A stretch of 9,157 nucleotides of DNA from Prevotella sp. (GTDB lineage Bacteria > Bacteroidota > Bacteroidia > Bacteroidales > Bacteroidaceae): contig JAJQAI010000132.1 of NCBI GenBank assembly GCA_021203915.1, positions 1 through 9,157 on the forward strand. Reading direction: 5' to 3'. Position 1 is the first letter of the stretch. Every line of letters starts with the position of its first letter. The notes under the pieces were generated by a model, which was given only the letters and a program-made list of their open reading frames with translations, did no database searches and was not told the DNA's origin. Positions 1 through 7,093 of the stretch are shown one piece after another. The translations under genes and the position numbers were made by a program.

Positions 1-392
1 CTTATGCTACATTAGATAGCGCAGGTATGGACCTACGTGCCAATATTGATGAGCCCATATCCCTAAAGCCAATGGAAAGAAGACTTATACCTACTGGGCT
101 ATATATTGCTCTTCCTAAAGGATATGAGGCACAGGTTCGTCCAAGAAGCGGGCTAGCCCTAAAGCATGGTATTACAGTACTGAACACTCCAGGAACTATT
201 GATGCAGACTATCGTGGTGAGGTTATGGTACTGCTAGTAAATTTCTCTCAAGATGAATTCATCATTAATGATGGAGAGCGTATCGCTCAAATGATTGTTG
301 CAAAACACGAAACAGTGGATTTCATAAAAGTTGAAGTACTTGACGAAACAGAGCGTGGCCAAGGAGGCTATGGTCATACTGGTGTAAAATAA
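1..392 (+). CDS. dut: dUTP diphosphatase (dUTPase), 5'-truncated by the window edge
   Basis: Hydrolyses dUTP to dUMP and pyrophosphate, keeping uracil out of DNA and supplying dUMP for dTMP synthesis; cytoplasmic homotrimer. All five trimeric-dUTPase motifs are visible: motif 1 AGMDLRA (21-41), motif 2 RSGLA (144-158), motif 3 [11 protein letters not shown] (192-224) with its catalytic Asp and Tyr, motif 4 GERIAQ (273-290), and the C-terminal P-loop-like motif 5 [10 protein letters not shown] (354-383). The ATG at 27 is the Met inside motif 1, not the start: the frame is open to the left edge and reads YATLDSAG before it. About 129 residues are visible; the family is usually near 145, so roughly 15 are missing. 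Motif 5 has His where many dUTPases have Ser (GGFGSTG), probably a lineage variant. The next gene begins 47 bp later on the same strand. Confidence 0.97.
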   Translation, partial: YATLDSAGMDLRANIDEPISLKPMERRLIPTGLYIALPKGYEAQVRPRSGLALKHGITVLNTPGTIDADYRGEVMVLLVNFSQDEFIINDGERIAQMIVAKHETVDFIKVEVLDETERGQGGYGHTGVK

Positions 393-439
393 ATTTCTTT
401 TTAACCTTCAAAGTACTTCCTTTTTTTCTTTTAAACTTA

Positions 440-2215
440 ATGAGTCGTCGCTTAGCACATATTCTCATTGTTTTGCTCGTTGCCATATTTAGCCTTGGCC
501 ACGGCATGAATGCCCTAGCCTCAAAAAAATCGTCTAAGGCAAAAGCAAAAAATCTTTCTTTTCCCAGTATCAGCCATAACGACAGCTTAAGGTATAAGAT
601 TTTTTATCTTGAGGCTATCAAGCAACAAATAAGTGGCAATTACGATGGTGCATATAATCTTCTTAGGCACTGTCTTAAAATTAATCCACATGCAGCTGAG
701 GCTTATTTTGTGCTATCGTTTTATGACGGAATTCTTGGGGGAGATTCTCTAGCAATGCAAGACATAAAAAATGCCTCTGAAATAAACCCAGAAAATAACG
801 CTTTTCTTGAGCGTCTAGCAACGGGATATGTAAGGACAGATAATTTTGATGGGGCTATTAAAGTTTATGAGAAACTCTCCAAAAATAGTCCCGAACGTTC
901 TGATATCCTTGATATTCTTATCCAACTCTATGCCCAACGGAAAGATTATGATAATATGTTAGCTACCATTATCCGCATGGAGGCTCTTGAGGGTAGCAAC
1001 GAGGAGACTGCTCTTGCAAAAATGCAGGTCTATTCCATGCAAGGAAAGAAGGAAGAAGAACTTAATGCCTTAAAGTTACTAGCCGAGCAGCATCCATATG
1101 ATATGAACTATAGGGTGATGATTGGAAATTGGCTCCTTCAAAATGGTAGCCCAGAGGATGCTTTCAAAGAATACTCATATGCCTTGGAACAAGAGCCAGA
1201 TAACACTACGGCTCAAATGTCCCTTATAGATTACTATAAAGAGATTGGCCAAAAACAAAAGGCTGATTCCATACAAGAGGACTTACTCATAAATCCTAAT
1301 ACACCCATAGAGAGTAAGATGCTTCTTATGCGTATTGTCGTTGCAGAAAATGAAAAGAACTTTTCCTCTGATAGTACAAGGGTATTGACACTTTTTAAAA
1401 AAATCATTGCTGAGCCACAAAAAACACCAGATATGGTGGAACTCTACGCTGCATATATGTCATTAAAGAATATGCCGCAAGACTCCATTTCACAAGCTCT
1501 TGAGAAGGTTCTAGAAATTGCTCCTGACAACGTTAGCGCAAGACTTCAGTTAATACAAGCCAAGTGGGCAGAGCAAGACTTTGATGAAGTAATAAGTCTA
1601 TCACGCCAAGCCATAGACTATAACCCCGATGAAATAGCATTTTATTATTTTCTTGGCCTAGCTTACATGCAAAAAGATGATGATAAAAATGCCCTTGAAA
1701 CTATGCAACGGGGTATAAGTATGGCCGATGAGGATAGTAACCCCTCGCTAGTATCTGACCTTTATGGTATTATGGGCGATTTACTTCATAGTATGGGGCA
1801 AGATAAAGAGGCCTATCAAGCTTACGATAGTTGCCTTCAGTGGAAGGATGACAATATTGGTTGTCTAAACAACTATGCTTACTACCTTTCCGTTGAAGAT
1901 AAGGATTTAACTAAGGCCGAACAAATGAGTTATCGCACAATACAAGCAGAACCTTCAAATAGCACCTATCTTGACACCTTTGCATGGATTCTTTTTAAGC
2001 AAGGAAGATACACAGAGGCATTACAATATATCGATATGGCCATAAGTAATGACTCTACAGAAAGTGCAGTAATAATAGAGCATGCAGGAGATATTCACGC
2101 TATTAATGGTGATATAGAGACGGCCGTTGATTTTTGGCAAAAAGCCCTTGAAAAAGGAGCAGAAGATGAAGCTTTAATTAAAAGAAAAATAAAACTTAAG
2201 AAATATGAGAAGTAA
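440..2215 (+). CDS. Secreted tetratricopeptide-repeat (TPR) protein
   Basis: 591 residues. The N-terminus is a Sec signal peptide: basic MSRR, hydrophobic core about 7-20, likely cleavage after ALA at residue 27. A short Lys/Ser-rich linker (28-38) follows, then almost entirely helical repeats. TPR-like units with the usual W/Y-G-A-P spacing can be read at about 56-82, 86-116, 120-149, 223-254, 366-395, 400-428, 438-468, 472-505, 507-537 and 544-573; the middle (255-360) is more diverged. There is no catalytic motif and no later membrane segment, so it is probably a soluble periplasmic scaffold, or loosely membrane-bound if the signal is uncleaved. Its partner is unknown. The start at 440 gives a complete signal peptide; no Shine-Dalgarno is visible upstream, only T-rich sequence. 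Its end overlaps the next start by 11 nt, suggesting translational coupling with the lipoprotein and EnvC genes. Confidence 0.9.
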   Translation: MSRRLAHILIVLLVAIFSLGHGMNALASKKSSKAKAKNLSFPSISHNDSLRYKIFYLEAIKQQISGNYDGAYNLLRHCLKINPHAAEAYFVLSFYDGILGGDSLAMQDIKNASEINPENNAFLERLATGYVRTDNFDGAIKVYEKLSKNSPERSDILDILIQLYAQRKDYDNMLATIIRMEALEGSNEETALAKMQVYSMQGKKEEELNALKLLAEQHPYDMNYRVMIGNWLLQNGSPEDAFKEYSYALEQEPDNTTAQMSLIDYYKEIGQKQKADSIQEDLLINPNTPIESKMLLMRIVVAENEKNFSSDSTRVLTLFKKIIAEPQKTPDMVELYAAYMSLKNMPQDSISQALEKVLEIAPDNVSARLQLIQAKWAEQDFDEVISLSRQAIDYNPDEIAFYYFLGLAYMQKDDDKNALETMQRGISMADEDSNPSLVSDLYGIMGDLLHSMGQDKEAYQAYDSCLQWKDDNIGCLNNYAYYLSVEDKDLTKAEQMSYRTIQAEPSNSTYLDTFAWILFKQGRYTEALQYIDMAISNDSTESAVIIEHAGDIHAINGDIETAVDFWQKALEKGAEDEALIKRKIKLKKYEK

Positions 2216-3083
2216 GAAGTATTTAATTTTCTTATGCGCTAGCACACTTTTTTTAGCATCATGCGGAACGAGCAAAACTGCAACTAGCAGCAAAGATTCT
2301 ATCTCTCATATAGGTAGCTCTAAAGAAGAAAAAAATAATATAGAATACCTTCGTAAGGTATATGATAATGAGGTTTATACTAATGCTATTTCCTCTAAAA
2401 TAAAATTCACTATATCCGCTGGAAAAAAAGATCTCTCAGTCTCAGGGTCACTAAAAATGAAACGAGATGAGGTGATACGCATTCAACTAACTCCATTTGG
2501 TCTTATGGAGGCTGGACGCCTAGAATTTACAAAGGATTATGTCCTTATCATGGATCGTATTAACAAGGAATATATTAAGACCGGCTATGAGAATGTGGAG
2601 TTTTTAGAAAAGAACGGACTAGATTTTTATACTCTGCAAGCACTGTTTTGGAATTCACTATTTTTACCAGGAGAAAAAAGAGTTACAGAGTCCATGCTTG
2701 GCAGGTTCGAAGTTAATTATGAAGAAAATGCTCAAGATGTAGCTATTTCACTTAAGCACCAAGATATAAATTATCAGTGGCTTACTGATAAAACAAATGG
2801 GCATATTAAGGCAGTTAATATGAGTTATGGCCTTAATACTTCAAATATGGCAAATGTAAACTGTACTTATAGTGCTTTTATGCCACTAGGGGCAAAGATG
2901 TTTCCAACAGATATATTACTCAAGCTTAAAACTAATCTTATAAAAAATATTTCTGAGTTGTCAATGGATATATCTATATCAAATATGGATACATCCGAGG
3001 ATTGGGAGACTCAAACGGAAATCTCTAGTAAGTTTAAGCAGGTAAGCCTTCAGGAGGTAATGAACAAAGTTATGGGAATGTAA
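2205..3083 (+). CDS. DUF4292-family outer-membrane lipoprotein, LolB-like
   Basis: 292 residues. A lipoprotein signal peptide is clear: MRSKK, hydrophobic core 6-18, lipobox L-A-S-C with the lipidated Cys at 20. The next residues (GTSKTA) lack the Lys/Asp-Glu-rich surface-export signal of Bacteroidetes, so the protein should stay on the periplasmic face of the outer membrane. The mature part fits DUF4292: a beta-rich segment from about 65, then IQLTPFGLMEAGRLEFTKD (93-111), a DRINKEYIKTGY stretch (117-128) and a helix FYTLQALFWNSLF (141-153). From memory, this family is grouped with the LolA/LolB/LppX half-barrel fold that carries lipoproteins or lipids, so a LolB-like role is an inference, not shown. 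The start lies inside the TPR gene and the stop overlaps the EnvC start as TAATG, so the three are probably made together. Confidence 0.85.
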   Translation: MRSKKYLIFLCASTLFLASCGTSKTATSSKDSISHIGSSKEEKNNIEYLRKVYDNEVYTNAISSKIKFTISAGKKDLSVSGSLKMKRDEVIRIQLTPFGLMEAGRLEFTKDYVLIMDRINKEYIKTGYENVEFLEKNGLDFYTLQALFWNSLFLPGEKRVTESMLGRFEVNYEENAQDVAISLKHQDINYQWLTDKTNGHIKAVNMSYGLNTSNMANVNCTYSAFMPLGAKMFPTDILLKLKTNLIKNISELSMDISISNMDTSEDWETQTEISSKFKQVSLQEVMNKVMGM

Positions 3084-4657
3084 TGAGGAACGTAGTTATA
3101 ATAATACTAGCTAGTATTTTAGCTATACCTTCTTTTTCGCAAAATAAAAATACTGCGAAGAAGAAAACCTCAACGTCTACTCAAAAATCCACTTCCCAAA
3201 AGAAAACCCAAGAGCAAGAGTATTCAACCCCTTCGATTAAAAAGCTCCGTTCTCAAGAAGGATCAGTTCAGAAAAAAATTAAGGAGCAAGAAAATCTTCT
3301 AAAGGCTAACAAGGCTGATGTAACAAAAAGGCTTAGTGATATATTAAGTCTAACCGATGAAATCGGACAACATCAAAAATCCATTGAAGACATACAAAAG
3401 GAGATTTTAAGGATTGACCAAGACATAGAAATGCTCAACAGTCAACTTGAAACACTTGAGGCTCAACTGCAGGATAGAAAGACAAAGTATATTGAGTCCA
3501 TGCGTTACATGGCTAGAAATCGTACGGTTCAAGATAAACTAATGTTTATTTTCTCTGCGAAAAACTTCGCTCAAATGTACAGGCGTCTTAGATTCGTTAG
3601 AGAATATGCCACATATCAAAAGGCACAGGGCGAGATGGTAAAAGAAAAACAAGCCCAGATACAGTTAAAACACGAGGAACTAAAGAGAATAAAGGCTCAG
3701 AAAAACAATCTACTTTCCAAAGGTAAACAAGAGCAAGCAGAGCTTGAATCTAAGCAAGCCGAGCAACAAAAAATGGTTTCTGACCTTCAGAAACAACAAA
3801 AAACAATTCAAGGAATTATCGATGACCAACGAAAGAAAAGTGCTCAACTAAATGCTCAAATCGAGCAGTTAATTGCTCAAGAAATCGCTAAAGCAAAGGC
3901 TAGGGCTGAGGCTGAGGCAAAAAGAAAAGCTGCAGAGGCGGCAGCTGAAGCAAAGCGTAGAGCAGAGGAGTTAGCTAGGAAAAAAGCTGAGGCTGAGGCC
4001 GCTGCTAAAGAAAACGAAAGAAGAATAGCTGAGGCTAGAGAAAGAGAAGAGCGCTTAAAGGCTGAAGCTAAAGCCGCCGAACAAAAGAGTGAAGAGGAGC
4101 GTGAACGTGCCGAGCGTGCTGCAAAGGAGGCTGAGGCCACGCGTGTAGCAACTGAAAAGAAGGCTCAAGTGGACAATATGAGAAGAGAGAATGAGGTCCT
4201 AGCTGCCAAAAAAGCAGCCACTGAAACTACTACAATGGATTCTCAAGACCGTAAACTAAGTGGCAGTTTTGAAAAAAATAGAGGTCAACTACCCATTCCC
4301 ATTACCGGTTCTTATAGAATTGTGAGTCATTATGGTCAATATAATGTTGAGGGTCTAAAAAACGTGCAACTCGACAATAAAGGTATCAATATTTTAGGTA
4401 GTAGCGGATGCTCAGCTCGGGCCATATTCGATGGTGAGGTTAGTGCTATATTTAGCTTTGATGGTAGTAAGGTTGTTATGGTACGCCACGGACAGTATAT
4501 TTCAGTCTATTGCAACCTTAGTTCGGTCAGCGTTCATAACGGGCAAAAGGTAAGTACTGCACAGGTTTTAGGTCAAGTAGGAAAGGATGATATCCTACAA
4601 TTCCAACTAAGAAAAGGAACAGAAAAACTCAACCCTGAGGTGTGGTTGAAAAAATAG
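3083..4657 (+). CDS. envC: EnvC-type murein hydrolase activator, degenerate LytM/M23 domain
   Basis: 524 residues. Signal peptide 1-19 (core VVIIILASILAI, cleavage near FSQ), then a Lys/Thr/Ser/Gln-rich linker (20-48), long coiled coils (about 52-135 and 175-265) with a hinge containing DKLMFIFSAKNFAQMYRRL (151-169) typical of EnvC-like proteins, a very charged Ala/Glu/Lys/Arg helix (about 266-360), and a C-terminal LytM (peptidase M23) domain (about 403-524, starting LPIPITGSYRIVSHYG). All metal positions are replaced: the HxGxD site reads N432-K-G-I-N436, the YxHL His is N478, and the HxH pair is Q506-F-Q508. It should therefore not cut peptidoglycan itself. In E. coli, EnvC with a similarly inactive LytM domain switches on division amidases under FtsEX control; the same role here is inferred, and no amidase or ftsEX gene lies in the window. 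The start is 1 nt inside the previous stop. Confidence 0.9.
   Translation: MRNVVIIILASILAIPSFSQNKNTAKKKTSTSTQKSTSQKKTQEQEYSTPSIKKLRSQEGSVQKKIKEQENLLKANKADVTKRLSDILSLTDEIGQHQKSIEDIQKEILRIDQDIEMLNSQLETLEAQLQDRKTKYIESMRYMARNRTVQDKLMFIFSAKNFAQMYRRLRFVREYATYQKAQGEMVKEKQAQIQLKHEELKRIKAQKNNLLSKGKQEQAELESKQAEQQKMVSDLQKQQKTIQGIIDDQRKKSAQLNAQIEQLIAQEIAKAKARAEAEAKRKAAEAAAEAKRRAEELARKKAEAEAAAKENERRIAEAREREERLKAEAKAAEQKSEEERERAERAAKEAEATRVATEKKAQVDNMRRENEVLAAKKAATETTTMDSQDRKLSGSFEKNRGQLPIPITGSYRIVSHYGQYNVEGLKNVQLDNKGINILGSSGCSARAIFDGEVSAIFSFDGSKVVMVRHGQYISVYCNLSSVSVHNGQKVSTAQVLGQVGKDDILQFQLRKGTEKLNPEVWLKK
3878..4162 (+). repeat. Low-complexity Ala/Glu/Lys/Arg-coding tract within envC
   Basis: About 285 bp inside the EnvC gene encode a run of A, E, K and R residues (about 266-360) with few others. 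The DNA repeats short units such as gctgaggctgaggc (about 3904-3917 and 3987-4000) and gcaaag/gctaaa. The protein resembles a single alpha-helix or TolA-like spacer, probably giving reach between the coiled coil and the LytM domain. The opposite strand is open for 87 codons only because of this bias. Confidence 0.75.
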
Positions 4658-4673
4658 CGTTAGAAAATAAATT

Positions 4674-4703
4674 GCGGGAAATAACTTCACAGCCACTTCC
4701 CGC
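4674..4703. repeat. Inverted repeat in the convergent intergenic region (7-bp stem)
   Basis: GCGGGAA (4674-4680) and TTCCCGC (4697-4703) are perfectly complementary with a 16-nt loop. It begins 17 bp after the envC stop. No T-run follows, so it is not a standard terminator; it could be an RNA-stabilising hairpin at the mRNA 3' end. Function unknown. Confidence 0.5.
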
Positions 4704-4737
4704 CAAACTTAAACAACCAATAAAAGAAATATATTGA

Positions 4738-4757
4738 ACGTTGATGAAAAACAACGT
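4738..4757. repeat. Small inverted repeat (6-bp stem, 8-nt loop)
   Basis: ACGTTG (4738-4743) and CAACGT (4752-4757) are perfectly complementary around an A-rich loop. It sits 2 bp before the terminator hairpin. It may fold in the 3' untranslated region of the envC transcript; a chance match cannot be excluded at this stem length. Confidence 0.35.
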
Positions 4758-4759
4758 CC

Positions 4760-4793
4760 AAATGCCACTCCTTTTTTAAGGGTGGCATTTTTT
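4760..4793 (+). terminator. Rho-independent terminator of the dut-envC side
   Basis: An 11-bp stem pairs 4760-4770 with 4780-4790 (core ATGCCAC / GTGGCAT, one G-T pair), closes a 9-nt loop, and runs straight into six T residues (4788-4793). This fits an intrinsic terminator for rightward transcription. Leftward, the hairpin is followed by only three T residues, so it would be a weak terminator for glnN. Confidence 0.8.
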
Positions 4794-4800
4794 CTTAAGA

Positions 4801-6990
4801 CTATCTTATAAATAATAGTTCACGATACTTTGGAAGAGTCCAAAGCTCATCTGAAACGATGAGTTCTAGCTTGTCCACATGGTAACGTATATCCTCCATC
4901 TTAGGAGCTACAGTATCATGATAAGCAATAGCCTTCTCGCGTTCATTTTCAATCTTGTTGGCAACCTTGCGTGCATTGATGAGCTCATCAACACCATTTT
5001 CAATTGTTTGGATGTGTTCACCAATTTCCTCGATAATTGCTAGATTGCGTGAGCAGAGTTTCTTGAGTTTTTCCTCAGAGAATATTAGTCGCATATTCTC
5101 AACGTTAAGAACCAAGTGGCTCTGGTAGTTAGTGGCAACAGGTATAATGTGATTCATTACTAAATCACCAATAACACGTGCCTCAATCTGAATCCTCTTT
5201 GTGTAAGTGTCCCACTTAACCTCGTTACGAGCGATAAGTTCTTTCTCGTTCATCACCTTCATGCTCTCAAACATCTTAATAGAAGACTCACTTAAGTAGC
5301 AATCAAAGATCTTAGGACAGCTTGTTTCGCAGTCAAGACCTCGTTTTTTAGCCTCTTCAACCCACTCGTCAGAGTAACCATTGCCATCGAAACGTATGTT
5401 CTTACATGCCTTTATATCCTCACGGATAACATCGATAATAGCACTTGTCTTATCCTGACCACCTGCAATAAGAGCATCAACGCGTTGCTTAAAGTTGGTT
5501 AGGGCCTCAGCAACTGCAGTATTTAGAGCTATCATAGCTGATGCACAGTTAGCCTCACTACCTACGGCTCTAAACTCAAAGCGGTTACCTGTAAAGGCAA
5601 ATGGTGAAGTACGGTTACGATCAGTATTATCAATTAGTAGCTCTGGGATTTCAGGGATATCAAGTTTCATACCCTGCTTGCCAGCCAAAGCAAAGAGCTC
5701 TTCTTTACCACTTTTTTCAATGTGGTCCAAAAGTTCTGAAAGCTGAGTTCCCAAGAATGAGGATATAATTGCTGGAGGTGCCTCATTTGCTCCAAGACGA
5801 TGGGCATTAGTAGCACTCATGATTGAGGCCTTAATAAGACCATTATGCTTATAAAGTCCCATAAGGGTTTCAACCACGAAGGTAACGAAACGTAAGTTTC
5901 CTTCAGCATCCTTTCCTGGAGCGTGAAGAAGTACGCCAGTATCTGTGGAAAGACTCCAGTTATTGTGCTTTCCTGAACCATTAATACCAGCGAATGGTTT
6001 TTCGTGAAGAAGAACACGGAAACCATGATTGCGTGCTACCCTCTTCATTAAGGACATAAGCAGCATGTTATGGTCAACAGCTAGGTTAGTATCCTCAAAT
6101 ATTGGGGCTATCTCAAACTGGTTAGGTGCAACCTCGTTATGACGTGTCTTGCATGGAATGGCTAACTCTAGGGCCTGTATTTCAAGATCCTTCATAAATG
6201 CTTGAACTCTATCTGGTATAGTACCAAAATAGTGATCCTCAAGCTGCTGGTTCTTAGCTGAGTCATGACCCATAAGTGTTCTACCTGTGAGCATCAAATC
6301 AGGACGAGCACAATAAAGTCCCTCATCAACTAGGAAATACTCCTGTTCCCATCCAAGGTTCGAGGTTACCTTCTTTACATTCTTATCAAAATAGTGACAA
6401 ACCTCTGTTGCAGCTACGTTAACAGCATGTAGAGCTCTAAGCAAAGGAACTTTATAGTCTAAAGCCTCACCTGTATAGGAAATAAACACTGTTGGGATAC
6501 AAAGTGTATCATCCATGATAAATACAGGAGATGTAGGATCCCAAGCTGAATATCCACGAGCTTCAAAGGTATTTCTAATACCTCCACTTGGGAAGGAGCT
6601 AGCATCAGGCTCCTGCTGAACAAGTAATTTTCCGGAGAACTCCTCAATCATACCACCTTTACCATCATGCTCAATGAAAGCATCATGCTTTTCTGCTGTA
6701 CCTTCGGTAAGTGGCTGGAACCAGTGCGTATAGTGTGTTACACCATTCTCATCTGCCCATTGCTTCATTCCTTTGGCTACAGCATCAGCTATTGATCTAT
6801 CCAAACGAGTTCCATTGTCAATTACGTCAATGAGTTTCTCGTAAACATCAGCAGGAAGATACTTGTACATTTTTGCACGAGTAAACACATTCTTACCAAA
6901 ATACTCCGATGGACGCTCCACTGGAGCAATTACTTCCTTAGGCCTTTTCTTAAAGGCCTCTTCAACAACCTTAAATCTTAAATTACTCAT
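4801..6990 (-). CDS. glnN: Glutamine synthetase type III (GSIII)
   Basis: ATP-dependent synthesis of glutamine from glutamate and ammonia, the main ammonium-assimilating step; cytoplasmic. At 729 residues it matches the GSIII class first described in Bacteroides fragilis, much longer than GSI/GSII. Visible features: N-terminal GSIII-specific region with THWFQPLTEGTAEKHDAF (88-105) and EEFSGKLLVQQEPDASSFP (116-134); metal-ligand segment GWEQEYF (213-219); HNEVAPNQFEIAP (284-296); ATP/glutamate-site segment KPFAGINGSGKHNNWSL (331-347); NRTSPFAFTGNRFEFRAVGS (459-478); then a helical C-terminal extension rich in Glu and Lys (about 575-729). All expected glutamine-synthetase motifs look intact. 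The ATG at 6990 gives the normal family N-terminus (MSNLRFKVVEEAF). It lies 103 bp downstream of dapL on the same strand and may be read through from it or have its own promoter near the palindrome at 7008-7020. Confidence 0.98.
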   Translation of the reverse strand: MSNLRFKVVEEAFKKRPKEVIAPVERPSEYFGKNVFTRAKMYKYLPADVYEKLIDVIDNGTRLDRSIADAVAKGMKQWADENGVTHYTHWFQPLTEGTAEKHDAFIEHDGKGGMIEEFSGKLLVQQEPDASSFPSGGIRNTFEARGYSAWDPTSPVFIMDDTLCIPTVFISYTGEALDYKVPLLRALHAVNVAATEVCHYFDKNVKKVTSNLGWEQEYFLVDEGLYCARPDLMLTGRTLMGHDSAKNQQLEDHYFGTIPDRVQAFMKDLEIQALELAIPCKTRHNEVAPNQFEIAPIFEDTNLAVDHNMLLMSLMKRVARNHGFRVLLHEKPFAGINGSGKHNNWSLSTDTGVLLHAPGKDAEGNLRFVTFVVETLMGLYKHNGLIKASIMSATNAHRLGANEAPPAIISSFLGTQLSELLDHIEKSGKEELFALAGKQGMKLDIPEIPELLIDNTDRNRTSPFAFTGNRFEFRAVGSEANCASAMIALNTAVAEALTNFKQRVDALIAGGQDKTSAIIDVIREDIKACKNIRFDGNGYSDEWVEEAKKRGLDCETSCPKIFDCYLSESSIKMFESMKVMNEKELIARNEVKWDTYTKRIQIEARVIGDLVMNHIIPVATNYQSHLVLNVENMRLIFSEEKLKKLCSRNLAIIEEIGEHIQTIENGVDELINARKVANKIENEREKAIAYHDTVAPKMEDIRYHVDKLELIVSDELWTLPKYRELLFIR

Positions 6991-7007
6991 TTTTTTATTA
7001 TTCTATT

Positions 7008-7020
7008 GTTAAACTTTAAC
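7008..7020. promoter_or_regulatory. Perfect palindrome upstream of glnN, candidate operator
   Basis: GTTAAA-C-TTTAAC is a perfect 6+1+6 palindrome ending 17 bp before the glnN start codon. Flanking ATT (7005-7007) and CAAT (7021-7024) extend it imperfectly. Its position fits a regulator site or a 5' leader hairpin controlling glnN, but AT-rich palindromes arise by chance and no regulator is visible nearby. I could not identify a convincing Bacteroides-type promoter (TTTG / TAnnTTTG) next to it. Confidence 0.4.
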
Positions 7021-7026
7021 CAATGT

Positions 7027-7060
7027 CTTTCTTTTCCCCTGTGTGAGCGCCCCAAGAAAG
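7027..7060. repeat. Inverted repeat in the dapL-glnN gap (7-bp stem, 20-nt loop)
   Basis: CTTTCTT (7027-7033) pairs perfectly with AAGAAAG (7054-7060). The loop holds the only GC-rich patch of the gap. No T-run follows on the minus strand, so it is not a convincing dapL terminator. It may be chance, given the purine/pyrimidine bias. Confidence 0.25.
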
Positions 7061-7093
7061 TACTCGTCTCTTTAAGATAGATAGCTAATAAAG

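Noticed and set aside
393..439. Possible dut terminator or promoter in the short gap before the TPR gene
   Set aside because: There is a T-rich run and a short AAGTACTT palindrome, but no stable hairpin before the T-run and no clear promoter motif; read-through from dut is simpler.
2..507. Short minus-strand frames opposite dut and the TPR start (2-187, 322-507)
   Set aside because: They are shadows of the dut and signal-peptide coding regions with no protein-like features of their own.
3052..3060. AGGAGGTAA, a strong Shine-Dalgarno-like sequence near the envC start
   Set aside because: It ends 22 nt before the envC ATG, too far for normal use, sits directly against an in-frame Met of the lipoprotein gene, and encodes conserved-looking C-terminal residues; Bacteroidetes also rely little on such sites.
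3877..4140. Open minus-strand frame of 87 codons, rich in Ala and Ser
   Set aside because: It is the complement of the A/E/K/R-coding tract of envC; its composition is a by-product of that bias and it has no recognisable domain.
1..4657. Many CTAG tetranucleotides in the plus-strand genes
   Set aside because: CTAG is scarce in some bacteria, but the roughly 20 copies here are about what an AT-rich sequence of this length would give by chance.
5495..5746. Plus-strand frame of 83 codons inside glnN
   Set aside because: It lies wholly opposite well-conserved glnN coding sequence and has no family resemblance; the same applies to the minus-strand out-of-frame stretches at 5817-6026 and 6459-6647.
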